From contig JAETSR010000005.1 of the NCBI GenBank assembly GCA_021769555.1, positions 117,850 to 181,849 on the forward strand: 64,000 bases of DNA, in the 5' to 3' direction. Position numbers and translations under genes: made by a program. Shown here one piece after another: positions 50,227 to 58,184 of this stretch. This DNA is from Clostridiaceae bacterium (GTDB lineage Bacteria > Bacillota > Clostridia > Oscillospirales > Acutalibacteraceae). The notes beneath the pieces were generated by a model, which did not search any database, was not told where the DNA came from, and worked only from the letters and a program-made list of their open reading frames with translations. Every line of letters begins with the position of its first letter. The stretch's first letter is position 1.

Positions 50227-50600
50227 TACAGGCTCCCTCCTTCACGGCAGAGCTCTATCTCCACCGCCACATAGTCAAAGCTGGCGTTCATTGGGGCCTC
50301 CGGTTTTTTGAGCAGCAGGCCCACCTTCTCCACCTTCTGGTGCTCCCTTAAAACCCCCTCGCAGACTGCCTGTGCGGCCCGCTCGATAAGGTCATAGCTT
50401 TTTTCTGAGAAAGCCCTCTGTATGGTCTTTCTCACGGCGGCGTAGTTCACGGTATCCTTTAGGTCGTCGGTCTGCCTTGGCCTGCTAAGGTCCGCCCACA
50501 TTGTAACGTCCAGCAGAAAGCGCTGGCCGTCCCGCTTCTCCTCCGGGTTCACTCCGTGATAGGCAAATATCTCAAGGCCCCTGATATATATTTTATCCAT
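50226..50600 (-). CDS. folB: Dihydroneopterin aldolase
   Basis: 124 residues. IRGLEIFAYHGVNPEEKRDG gives the conserved YHGV-x2-EE motif with the catalytic Glu; YDLIERAAQAVCEGVL and VEKVGLLLKKPEAP follow. It cleaves dihydroneopterin to hydroxymethyl-dihydropterin. It lies 16 bases after folP with GGAGAGAGGC upstream. Confidence 0.95.
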   Translation of the reverse strand: MDKIYIRGLEIFAYHGVNPEEKRDGQRFLLDVTMWADLSRPRQTDDLKDTVNYAAVRKTIQRAFSEKSYDLIERAAQAVCEGVLREHQKVEKVGLLLKKPEAPMNASFDYVAVEIELCREGGSL

Positions 50601-50616
50601 GCCTCTCTCCTCTGTA

Positions 50617-51423
50617 TTAAAGTACGGCCTTCAGCGCGTCCGTCATTTTTGCGGCCTGGACCGCCTCCCTGACGTCGTGGGCCCGGAGCATGTCCGCGCC
50701 CCCCAGCGCCGCGGCAGTATGGGCGGCAATGGTCGCCGCCAGCCGCTCTTCAAAGGGCGGGTTCCCGCAGGGTATGCCTGTGACCCGCTTCCTGGACGCC
50801 GCCATCAGATAGGCACAACCGGGTATCTTCGTCCTCTCCACATGTGCGATAAGCCGCAGGTTGTCCTCGTGCGTCTTGCCGAAGCCCACCCCCGGGTCAA
50901 AGCAGAGCCGCTCAGGGGAAACCCCCAGCTGCCCGGCCCGCTCAAGCCTTTCCCTAAAGAAGGCCCGCACCTCACTGAGGATGTCCCCTGTCTCAGCGCC
51001 TTTTGGGTGCATTACAATACATCCGCACCCTGAGCCAGATACGGCCCGGAGCATATCGTCCCCGAAGCCGGACACGTCATTTATGATGTGCGCCCCAGCT
51101 TCGAGAGCCCGTATTGCAACCTCAGGATAGAAGGTATCCACCGAAACGGCGGCCCCTGTGCCCTTTACCACCGCCTCTACGACCCGGCATATGCGCTCCC
51201 ACTCCTCCCCGGCGGGCACAGCCTCATAGCCGGGCCTTGTGGACTGCCCGCCGATATCAATTATCTCGGCGCCCTCACGCTCCATCTCCCGGGCGCGGGC
51301 CAGGGCTTTCTCCGGGTCGAGATACCTGCCGCCGTCGGAGAAGGAGTCGGGGGTCACGTTCAGTATGCCCATCACATAGGTCTTATTCAGGGGGAAAATC
51401 TTTCCCCTTGCCATAAACTCCAT
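50617..51423 (-). CDS. folP: Dihydropteroate synthase
   Basis: 268 residues, TIM barrel. NVTPDSFSDGGRY and IDIGGQSTRPGYE are the classic pterin-site motifs; HPKGAE and FDPGVGFGKTHEDNL follow. It joins the pterin to p-aminobenzoate and is the sulfonamide target. I start at ATG 51423, 9 bases after GAGAGG, rather than the GTG at 51429. Confidence 0.96.
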   Translation of the reverse strand: MEFMARGKIFPLNKTYVMGILNVTPDSFSDGGRYLDPEKALARAREMEREGAEIIDIGGQSTRPGYEAVPAGEEWERICRVVEAVVKGTGAAVSVDTFYPEVAIRALEAGAHIINDVSGFGDDMLRAVSGSGCGCIVMHPKGAETGDILSEVRAFFRERLERAGQLGVSPERLCFDPGVGFGKTHEDNLRLIAHVERTKIPGCAYLMAASRKRVTGIPCGNPPFEERLAATIAAHTAAALGGADMLRAHDVREAVQAAKMTDALKAVL

Positions 51424-51425
51424 AA

Positions 51426-51989
51426 TCACTTACCTCTCAGCAGGGCCGTGACCTCCGCCCTTGTGCGGGCGTCGGACCTCATGCAGCCCCTTAGGGCCGA
51501 GGTCTCCGTCACCGTCCCGGCGGCCCTCGCCCCCCTCATGGTCATGCACAGGTGCTCGGCCTGTATGAACACGGCCACTCCCTGGGGCCGGAGGCTGTCA
51601 TATAGGAAATCCGCTATCTGCCCGGTGAGCCGCTCCTGGACCTGGGGCCGCCTTGCGAAGCAGTCCACTATACGGGCGAATTTTGACAGCCCGATTATCC
51701 TGCCGTCCCGTGGGATATAGGCTATATGGGCGCGGCCGATAAATGGCAGAAGGTGGTGCTCGCACACGGAGTAGAGGGGGATATCCTTTACAAAAACCAG
51801 CTCGTCGTGCTTGCCGGTCTCATGGAATATCTTCAGGTGCTCGCCAGGGTCGGAGCTCAGCCCCGAGAATATCTCGCCGTACATTCTCGCCACCCGGTCC
51901 GGGGTCTCCTCAAGGCCCTCCCGGTCCGGGTCCTCGCCCACGGCCTCCAGTATGTCCCTCACCGCCCGGCGCAGCTTGTCCATATCCAT
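51426..51989 (-). CDS. folE: GTP cyclohydrolase I
   Basis: 187 residues. The zinc/catalytic residues are in [11 protein letters not shown] and [10 protein letters not shown], and the family phrase [20 protein letters not shown] is complete. It makes dihydroneopterin triphosphate from GTP, the first folate step. The start at 51989 (GGGAGG with 7-base spacing) is preferred over the frame's first start at 52004. Confidence 0.96.
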   Translation of the reverse strand: MDMDKLRRAVRDILEAVGEDPDREGLEETPDRVARMYGEIFSGLSSDPGEHLKIFHETGKHDELVFVKDIPLYSVCEHHLLPFIGRAHIAYIPRDGRIIGLSKFARIVDCFARRPQVQERLTGQIADFLYDSLRPQGVAVFIQAEHLCMTMRGARAAGTVTETSALRGCMRSDARTRAEVTALLRGK

Positions 51990-52020
51990 AGTGATTCCTC
52001 CCAAAAGCTAGTTATAGCTG

Positions 52021-52686
52021 TTACTTATAGGCTCTCCCGGCGGCGCAGAGGCAGCATACCGAGCGGGCCCCCTCGCTGAACAGCGCCGAGGCGCACTCCT
52101 TTAAGGTCGAGCCGCTGGTAACGATATCGTCAATAAGCAGGATATTCCTGCCCGCCGCCTCCTTTGAGGCCCGGTACGCCCCCAACAGGTTCGTCAGCCT
52201 CTCCTCAAACCCCAGGTCGTGCTGGGTCTTCGTCTTCTTCACCTTTTCCAGCAGGCGCTTTACCTCATACCCTCTCTGCCGCCCAACCTGCAGGGCCAGC
52301 AGCCGGCTCTGGTCGTAGCCCCGGCGCTTTAAGCCCTCGGGACTCAGGGGCACATATGTGACCGTCCAGTCCAGCCCGGGCAGGCCGTCTACCAGCCCTG
52401 CCATAAGCATTCCCATGCGCGGGCCCATTATTTTGCAGCCGCGGAACTTGTAAAGGAGCATACTCTCCCTGTAGCCGCCCTCATAATCCATGGGGGTGAG
52501 CACCGGCACGTCAAGGCCGTTGCCGAGCCTTATGAGCCTCCGGCCGGGCTCCCGGGGAAACCCCTTTGCGCATTCCCTGCAGAAGAGCCTGTCCGGAGGC
52601 ACCCGCTCCGGGCAGCCGAGGCATTTGGGCGGGAACAGCAGGGCTTTAAGCCAGTCCGTTCCCTTTGCAGGATATCTGTTCTCCAC
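52021..52686 (-). CDS. ComF family phosphoribosyltransferase-like protein
   Basis: 221 residues. An N-terminal double zinc finger (CLGCPERVPPDRLFCREC) precedes a phosphoribosyltransferase-type domain with the PRPP motif ILLIDDIVTSGSTLKEC. Homologues act in DNA uptake, but no comFA is nearby. The start is GTG at 52686, directly adjacent to the galT stop (TAG-GTG), with a poor ribosome site; translation coupling to galT is likely. Confidence 0.88.
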   Translation of the reverse strand: MENRYPAKGTDWLKALLFPPKCLGCPERVPPDRLFCRECAKGFPREPGRRLIRLGNGLDVPVLTPMDYEGGYRESMLLYKFRGCKIMGPRMGMLMAGLVDGLPGLDWTVTYVPLSPEGLKRRGYDQSRLLALQVGRQRGYEVKRLLEKVKKTKTQHDLGFEERLTNLLGAYRASKEAAGRNILLIDDIVTSGSTLKECASALFSEGARSVCCLCAAGRAYK

Positions 52687-54198
52687 CTACTTCACGCAGG
52701 AACAGAACCGGCGGAAGGCCTCCCGGCCCCTGTCGTCGTCCTTGAACACCCCGGCGTTGCCCAGTATCTTCCCGAACTTCTCCCCAATGCTGTCCTGTAT
52801 GGCCCGCTCAAGCCGCTCCGCGGGGATATTCTCTGCCTTGAGCTCCTTATACCAGGACATATGCTTCTCCATCTCAGGCTTCGACATTATTTCATCGGCC
52901 CTGCTCTCATCGGAGAGAGCCTCCCTCAAAAGCCGGGTCTCAGTCAGCAGGCGGGGCGGCAGAATCGCAAGGCCCATGACCTCGATGAGGCCGATGTTTT
53001 CCTTTTTGATGTTGTGATACTCCGCATGGGGATGGAACAGGCCCAGGGGGTGCTCATCTGTTGTGCGGTTATTGCGCAGAACCAGGTCCAGCTCAAAATT
53101 CTCTCCCCGGCGCCTGGCTATGGGGGTGATGGTGTTGTGTGGGGCGTCGGTCCGGGCGAGGATATCCACGCTTTCATCAGTGTAGCCCCGCCAGGCTGTA
53201 AGTATCCTGTCCGCCAGCTCCACCATCTGCTCCCTGTCCGTGGAGCTCAGGCGTATGACGGACATGGGCCAGTGCAGAATGCCCGCGTCTATTCCCTCAA
53301 AGCCCGGGAAGCTGACCTTCTCCCGCACCTTCGCCTTTGCCATGGGCAGCTCCTCGGCGCCCCCCTGGAAATGGTCGTGGGAGAGTATGGAGCCGCCCAC
53401 AATGGGCAGGTCCGCGTTGGAGCCCACAAAATAGTGGGGCAGTATGGTCTCAAACTCCAAAAGCCGCCTGAATGAGGCCCTGCTCACCTTCATGGGCCTG
53501 TGCTCGGCGCTGAGCACTATGCAGTGCTCCTTATAGTACACATAGGGGGAGTACTGCAGATACCACTGCTCCCCGTCGAGAGTTATGGGCACCAGCCTAT
53601 GGTTGCCCCTGGCGGCCTGGTTGGCGCTGCCAAGATAGCCCTCGTTCTCCCGGCACAGTGCACACGCCGGGTATCCGGACTTGGGCGCGTTCCGGGCGGC
53701 TGCAATGGCCTTGGGGTCCTTTTCGGGCTTTGAGAGGTTGATGGTGATAGTCAAATCGCCGTAGGGTGTGGGGGCGGTCCACTTGCGGTCCTTCTCTATG
53801 CGGTCCACCCTGATATAGTTTGTATTACGGCTGAGGGCGTAGTAGTAGTCGGTGGCCTCCTTTGGGGAGCTCTCATAGAGCCTCTGAAACTCCCGGACTA
53901 CCTCAGAGGGCCGGGGAGTAAGGCAGGCCATGAGCTCCGTGTCAAACTGGTCCTCCAGGTCCTTATTGTCCTCCTCAAGAAGCCCTTTCTCCTTGGCGAA
54001 GGCACAGATATCCTCCAGCACCCCCGCCGGGGTATGGAAGCTCTCCTCCACCTTCACGGGGGCAAAATTCGACTCGCCCAGAAGGGCCAGTATGCGGTTT
54101 GCGGCGTAGGCCGTGTCAAGCGGGGTTATAAGCTCCCGCTCCAGGCCGTAGGCTATAAGGCGGGATATGGCAAGGTTCAGGTCTACGGAAGTTTTCAT
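52687..54198 (-). CDS. galT: UDP-glucose-hexose-1-phosphate uridylyltransferase, Firmicutes type
   Basis: 503 residues, matching the long GalT family of Gram-positive bacteria (no HPH/HPQ active-site signature of the E. coli form). Landmarks: KSGYPACALCRENEGYLGSA, WYLQYSPYVYYKEHCIVLS, GGSILSHDHFQGG with the probable catalytic His, and HAEYHNIKKENIGLIEVMG. It converts galactose-1-phosphate and UDP-glucose in the Leloir pathway; galK and galE are not in the window. AAAGGATG precedes the ATG. It leads an operon with comF and folate genes. Confidence 0.95.
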   Translation of the reverse strand: MKTSVDLNLAISRLIAYGLERELITPLDTAYAANRILALLGESNFAPVKVEESFHTPAGVLEDICAFAKEKGLLEEDNKDLEDQFDTELMACLTPRPSEVVREFQRLYESSPKEATDYYYALSRNTNYIRVDRIEKDRKWTAPTPYGDLTITINLSKPEKDPKAIAAARNAPKSGYPACALCRENEGYLGSANQAARGNHRLVPITLDGEQWYLQYSPYVYYKEHCIVLSAEHRPMKVSRASFRRLLEFETILPHYFVGSNADLPIVGGSILSHDHFQGGAEELPMAKAKVREKVSFPGFEGIDAGILHWPMSVIRLSSTDREQMVELADRILTAWRGYTDESVDILARTDAPHNTITPIARRRGENFELDLVLRNNRTTDEHPLGLFHPHAEYHNIKKENIGLIEVMGLAILPPRLLTETRLLREALSDESRADEIMSKPEMEKHMSWYKELKAENIPAERLERAIQDSIGEKFGKILGNAGVFKDDDRGREAFRRFCSCVK

Positions 54199-54231
54199 AA
54201 GGCAGCATCCTTTCTGGGGTCATATATGCTT

Positions 54232-54260
54232 ATTGTACACCCCCTGGGGGGATAGGTCAA
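54232..54260 (-). promoter_or_regulatory. galT: Promoter of galT-folate operon with dyad in the spacer
   Basis: TTGACC-17 bp-TACAAT on the minus strand, overlapping the rlmD stop codon, 34 bases before the galT start. The spacer contains CCCCC-A-GGGGG, a small perfect dyad. Confidence 0.65.
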
Positions 54261-55633
54261 TATGGGAAAATTGATTTTCTGGTTAGGAGGACGGCTGTCT
54301 CAACATGCCCCGTCCCCGGAAACATATCCACCGGCGCCGCCTCCTCAGCCTTATACCCCAGCTCCTCAAATCCCCTCAAATCCCTGGCCAGCGTCGCCGG
54401 GTCGCAGGAGACGTACACCACCCTACCGGGCCCCATGCCCGCCACGGTCCTTATCACCTCCGGCGTGCAGCCCTTTCTTGGCGGGTCCAGTATCACCACA
54501 TCGGGCCTTATGCCCCTCCGGGCCAGCTCCTCAGCGGCCTCTCCCGCGTCCGCGCAAAGAAATTCGGCGTTTTCAATACCGTTTCTCTTGGCGTTCTCTA
54601 TGGCGTTTTTTACTGCCTGGGGCTGGACCTCCACCCCTATGAGCCGCCCGGCGGAGCGGGCCATGGACAGCCCGATGGTGCCTGTGCCGCAGTACATGTC
54701 CAGAAGCAGGCTGCTCTTATCCGGGGCGGCATATTCCGCGGCTATGCCGTACAGCCTCTCCGCCTGCCCGCGGTTGACCTGATAAAATGAGAGCGGGGAT
54801 ATCTCAAACTCGAGCCCGCACAGCACGTCCCTTATGCTGTCCCGGCCCCATACAGTACGGCAGCGCTTTCCCAGGGCCGCGTTCGTGCGCTCGGTATTCG
54901 AGTTAATAACAAGGCTCTCAAGCCCCGGCACGGCTTCGCCCATGATTTCCGCCAGCTCCGCCTCATGGTGCAGGCCGTTCCCGTTTACCACAACGCAGAC
55001 CATTATCTCACCTGTGGCCTCAGCCTTTCTCAAAAACAGCCGGCGTATTCGCCCCTTATGCAGGATTTCGTCGTATACCGGGCCGCTGTATTCCTTTGCC
55101 CATTCCTTAAAGGCTTTCATCGCCAGGGCAAACTCCTCAGGCTGAAGCCGGCAGCTCTCACAGGGGACTATCCTGTGGGAGTTCCTTGCGTAAAAGCCCA
55201 GCTCCACTCCGCCGTCCGGGCCCGGCCCGATGGGCAGCAGGGCTTTGTTTCTGTAGCCGTCCCGGTTTTTGGCCCCAACTATAGGGCGTATGGGCAGGTC
55301 CCTGAGCCCCCCTATGCGCTCCAGCGCGTCCCGGACCCGCCGTTCCTTTATCCTGAGCTCTTCCTCATAGACGATATGCCTGTAGCAGCAGCCCCCGCAA
55401 AGCCTGTACGCCGGGCAGTCCGGCTCGGTCCTGCACCCTGCGGGCTCAAGCACCTTCTCAAGCCGGCCGAAGGCGTGGTTCTTCGCGGCCTTCACTACTT
55501 TTACCAGCGCCCTGTCCCCGGGCGCGCCCAGCGGCACGAACACCGCCTCACCCTCATACCGGCCTACGGCGGCTCCCTCGGCGGTCATGCCGGTGAACTC
55601 CATCTCGATAAGCTGATTCTTTTTCAGAGCCAT
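54257..55633 (-). CDS. rlmD: 23S rRNA (uracil-C5)-methyltransferase, RumA/RlmD type
   Basis: 458 residues. An N-terminal TRAM domain (~1-60) is followed by the Fe-S cysteines C-x5-C then CGGC (CRTEPDCPAYRLCGGC), a SAM domain with LLLDMYCGTGTIGLSM, ILDPPRKGC and the catalytic YVSCDPATLARDL. It methylates U to m5U in 23S rRNA or possibly tRNA; the exact target among RlmCD-type enzymes is not certain. GGAAGGAAGG lies before ATG 55633. Confidence 0.93.
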   Translation of the reverse strand: MALKKNQLIEMEFTGMTAEGAAVGRYEGEAVFVPLGAPGDRALVKVVKAAKNHAFGRLEKVLEPAGCRTEPDCPAYRLCGGCCYRHIVYEEELRIKERRVRDALERIGGLRDLPIRPIVGAKNRDGYRNKALLPIGPGPDGGVELGFYARNSHRIVPCESCRLQPEEFALAMKAFKEWAKEYSGPVYDEILHKGRIRRLFLRKAEATGEIMVCVVVNGNGLHHEAELAEIMGEAVPGLESLVINSNTERTNAALGKRCRTVWGRDSIRDVLCGLEFEISPLSFYQVNRGQAERLYGIAAEYAAPDKSSLLLDMYCGTGTIGLSMARSAGRLIGVEVQPQAVKNAIENAKRNGIENAEFLCADAGEAAEELARRGIRPDVVILDPPRKGCTPEVIRTVAGMGPGRVVYVSCDPATLARDLRGFEELGYKAEEAAPVDMFPGTGHVETAVLLTRKSIFPY

Positions 55634-55904
55634 ATATGCCTTCCTTCCCCATTATACTCGCTCAAATAACTGTTTAAATTGCACAATATATTTTAGAATA
55701 ATTCTCCACAGGATATCAAAAACGCAGAATTTGTCGAAAAAGCTTGATTTTACGCTAACAATCTAGTAAAATATTCCTATAAGAGAAGATAACAAGTTTG
55801 CGGCGAATTACTTGTTAATTCACCGCGGTTTCAATACAACTCCTCCCCAAAAGAAGGAAAGGAACCGGTCCCCCCGGTTCTTTTCCTTCTTTTGGGGTAT
55901 TTTC
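55634..55904. other. Intergenic region with rlmD leader and a long hairpin
   Basis: 271 AT-rich bases between the GatD-like stop and the rlmD start. It holds TATAAT on the minus strand at 55651-55656 close to the rlmD start (weak -35 TTTAAA at 16 bp), a GAATTA-5-TAATTC inverted repeat near 55805-55821, and the long hairpin described separately. No coding sequence is seen. Confidence 0.6.
55845..55897. terminator. 24-bp near-perfect hairpin downstream of the GatD-like gene
   Basis: Arms at 55845-55868 and 55874-55897 pair over all 24 positions with one G-T pair, around a 5-base loop TCCCC. It starts 8 bases after the stop codon at 55905 on the minus strand. The stem is far longer than needed for termination and no clear T-run follows on that strand. 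Confidence 0.7.
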
Positions 55905-56600
55905 TTACCTTACCTTCGCGTGAAAATCCGCGGTCCGGGCCCGGTACGCCTCCACGGCCTCCTCCTCAAAGGCCAGCTTAACGCCCGGCGCGCCCATGGC
56001 CTCAAGCAGGCTTTTTGCAAAGCAGGGGTTCAGCGGAAGTATTGGCCCCTGAAGATAGGTTGCGAAAAGGTTATTCACCCTCAGCCCCTCATAGGGGCAT
56101 TTTTTATTGAGCCCCACGCCCTTTTTCACGGTGAACAGCCCCTTTGCCCCCTCCATGGGCCAGGCCATTGTGAACTGTGACTTAAAGCCGGTGACCTCCC
56201 CGCCGTTCCAGTCCCCCAGAAAGACGCTGTTGTGCCGGCGCATCATCTTCCTTTTTGCATAGACCGGCAGGAGCCCCAGCCCCTCTATCCTCGAGCCGTC
56301 CTCGCACTGGATATAGCTGCCCAGCACCTCCATGGCGTTGCCTGTGAGCAGGAAGGCCGTGCCGGAGTCTATCAGCTCCCTTATCCTGTCCCTATAGGGC
56401 ATGAGCTTTTTTATCACCCGCTCCTGAGTCCGCTCGGACATGGGGCCCAGGTACACAAGCCCCTCCCCTTTAAGCTCGGGCTCGTCCCGCAGAGAGACGT
56501 CAATGCGCTCCGCTTCGGGCAGGCAGTCCTGCAGGTATTTTACATTGAAAAGGTCCCCGAAAAGGCTGCAGTACTCCGGGAAAAGCACCTCAATCCGCAT
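55905..56600 (-). CDS. GatD-like glutamine amidotransferase subunit lacking catalytic Cys and His
   Basis: 231 residues, class I amidotransferase fold of the GatD/CobB-CobQ-like group: EVLFPEYCSLFGD, VYLGPMSERTQERVI and GLRVNNLFATYLQGPIL. In active GatD the nucleophile Cys lies in a C-G-G-Y-Q type turn; here the turn is LLTGNAMEVLG, with T86 in the Cys position. The catalytic His of the TYLHGPLL motif is Q184 here (TYLQGPIL). Both key residues are missing, so glutaminase activity is unlikely. Its start overlaps the MurT gene by 11 bases, so it is surely the MurT partner. It may be a structural or regulatory subunit. Confidence 0.85.
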   Translation of the reverse strand: MRIEVLFPEYCSLFGDLFNVKYLQDCLPEAERIDVSLRDEPELKGEGLVYLGPMSERTQERVIKKLMPYRDRIRELIDSGTAFLLTGNAMEVLGSYIQCEDGSRIEGLGLLPVYAKRKMMRRHNSVFLGDWNGGEVTGFKSQFTMAWPMEGAKGLFTVKKGVGLNKKCPYEGLRVNNLFATYLQGPILPLNPCFAKSLLEAMGAPGVKLAFEEEAVEAYRARTADFHAKVR

Positions 56601-57972
56601 TTTTAGCCGCCTCCTTCTTTAAGCGCTCCATAACCAGCCGCTGGGTGTCCTCGGCCAGACTGATGGTGTATACGTCGTAGAGTATGAACACGGAGTCCGG
56701 TTCCTCTGTGCGCAAGGCCTCCGCGGCCCCGTCTGTATTAGGCATATGGTCTATTTTTTCTGCCGGCACCCCCGCCAGCAGCAGCCTCAGGTACACGTCC
56801 CAGTGCCTTGTCCCGGCGGCTATCAGCTGCACTACCGACTGGTCGGCCAAAAACTCAAAGTCCGCGTCATAAAGCCAGGAGATATTCTCAACTGTGTGCT
56901 GGGCGTCGAAAAAGTCGTCCAGAAAGAGTATTACGGCCTTCTTTCCGGGATAGTCCCGGATATTCTCAAAAGCCCTGGAACAGGCCACGGGGTTCTGGCC
57001 CTTGGCAAGGTGCAGAATTGCCTTGCGGCCGTTTGCCTCCTCCTCCATATATCTGGTAGCGCTTATGCCTATGGAGCCCAGGGCCCCGGCTATAGTCTCG
57101 GGCGTGAGGCCCAGCTCACAGAGCAGCGCTATGGCCGCAAGGGAGTTGTATACGTTTATATAGGCGCTGTTCGCCAGGGGGAAGCGGCATGTCCTGCCGC
57201 GCACGTCGGCCTGCATATCCGTGCCGGTAAGCTCCGTGACGGTGTATTCGGCCCGGGGCGAGGCGAAGCCGCACTCTTTGCACACCGCCCTGCCGATATG
57301 GTGGTAGCGCCTGAAATCCCATTCCAGCTCTCCCCCGCATTTGGGGCAGGCCGGCACGTCCTGGACGATATTCCTGCTCCCCCCGCCGTCGCCGGGCTGC
57401 TTGGCGATGGAGAAATATGTGCGGGGATTGCCGGGCTTTAGCCCGGAGCACATCATATCGTCAGCGTTGAGAATCATGGGCACGCCGTCGGGGATATACT
57501 TATTGAGGAAGTCCAGTATAAACTCCGGGTGGGCGTTGCGCTTATAGGAGTCCCTGAAGATATTGGTGCACAGCATCAGGTCCGGGCGCATATAGGGCAG
57601 TATCAGGTTTGAGCTCCGCTCGTCCAGCTCAAATACCGCCAGCTTCTTTGTAGGGCGGCCCCGCCAGTCGGAATTTGATATCAGCAGGGAGGCCACGCCT
57701 GAGTAGACGTTTGAACCGTTCCTATTGCAGTAAAAGTCCGCGCCGGTCCTATCCAGCACGTCCTCCACAAGGTTTGCCACGGTTGTCTTGCCGTTGGTGC
57801 CGGTGATACACACGACCTTTTCAGGCTTGGGCATACGGCCTATAAAGCTCTTACACAGCCAGATTGCCAGCTCCCCGGGGAAGTTGGTGGCGTTGCGGCC
57901 CAGCATCAGCAGTAGCCGTCGGGTGAGCTTTGCTATGAACAGCACGAGATAAAAATACGGGGTTCTTTTCAT
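56590..57972 (-). CDS. murT: MurT-type Mur ligase domain protein
   Basis: 460 residues. The Mur-ligase P-loop ITGTNGKTTV is at 57-65, NRNGSNVYSGVASLL follows, and a Cys4 zinc ribbon is inserted in the central domain (C209, C212, C231, C234 in CPKCGGELEW and CKECGF). The C-terminal DUF1727 domain has WLYDADFEFL. MurT with GatD amidates the alpha-carboxyl of D-Glu in lipid II. In S. aureus MurT an Asp before the VSW-like segment completes the GatD triad; here that segment is ENISW with N363, from my recollection of the family. I start at 57972, preceded by GGAAGGAAG. Confidence 0.9.
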   Translation of the reverse strand: MKRTPYFYLVLFIAKLTRRLLLMLGRNATNFPGELAIWLCKSFIGRMPKPEKVVCITGTNGKTTVANLVEDVLDRTGADFYCNRNGSNVYSGVASLLISNSDWRGRPTKKLAVFELDERSSNLILPYMRPDLMLCTNIFRDSYKRNAHPEFILDFLNKYIPDGVPMILNADDMMCSGLKPGNPRTYFSIAKQPGDGGGSRNIVQDVPACPKCGGELEWDFRRYHHIGRAVCKECGFASPRAEYTVTELTGTDMQADVRGRTCRFPLANSAYINVYNSLAAIALLCELGLTPETIAGALGSIGISATRYMEEEANGRKAILHLAKGQNPVACSRAFENIRDYPGKKAVILFLDDFFDAQHTVENISWLYDADFEFLADQSVVQLIAAGTRHWDVYLRLLLAGVPAEKIDHMPNTDGAAEALRTEEPDSVFILYDVYTISLAEDTQRLVMERLKKEAAKNAD

Positions 57973-58013
57973 TTGCTTCCTTCCTGTCTCAATCAGCTTT
58001 GATATACCACAGT

Positions 58014-58042
58014 ATTTTACCAAAAAACGCGGGGATTTTCAA
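58014..58042 (-). promoter_or_regulatory. murT: Promoter of the MurT/GatD-like operon
   Basis: TTGAAA-17 bp-TAAAAT on the minus strand, 41 bases before the murT start. Confidence 0.75.
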
Positions 58043-58118
58043 CTGCTATCTTGGGCTTTCGGTTATTTTTCAAAAAATCTTTCCCGTGCTCTTACTCTCC
58101 AAATCCCGGGGCTTTTTC

Positions 58119-58147
58119 TTTACTTTTTGCCTTCCCTGTGCTATAAT
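58119..58147 (+). promoter_or_regulatory. purL: Promoter of purL
   Basis: TTTACT-17 bp-TATAAT with TGC before the -10. It lies 37 bases before the TTG start. No PurR box or purine riboswitch is visible in the short leader. Confidence 0.75.
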
Positions 58148-58184
58148 GCCAGTAAAAAGCATCTTTGAATTTGGAGGGTTTAAC

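Noticed and set aside
55845-55897. Long hairpin as a transposon-derived MITE
   Set aside because: No target-site duplication or second copy in the window; kept as a terminator/3'-end structure.
58020-58184. Purine riboswitch or PurR box before purL
   Set aside because: The leader after the -10 is about 35 bases and lacks the aptamer core or tandem PurR sites.
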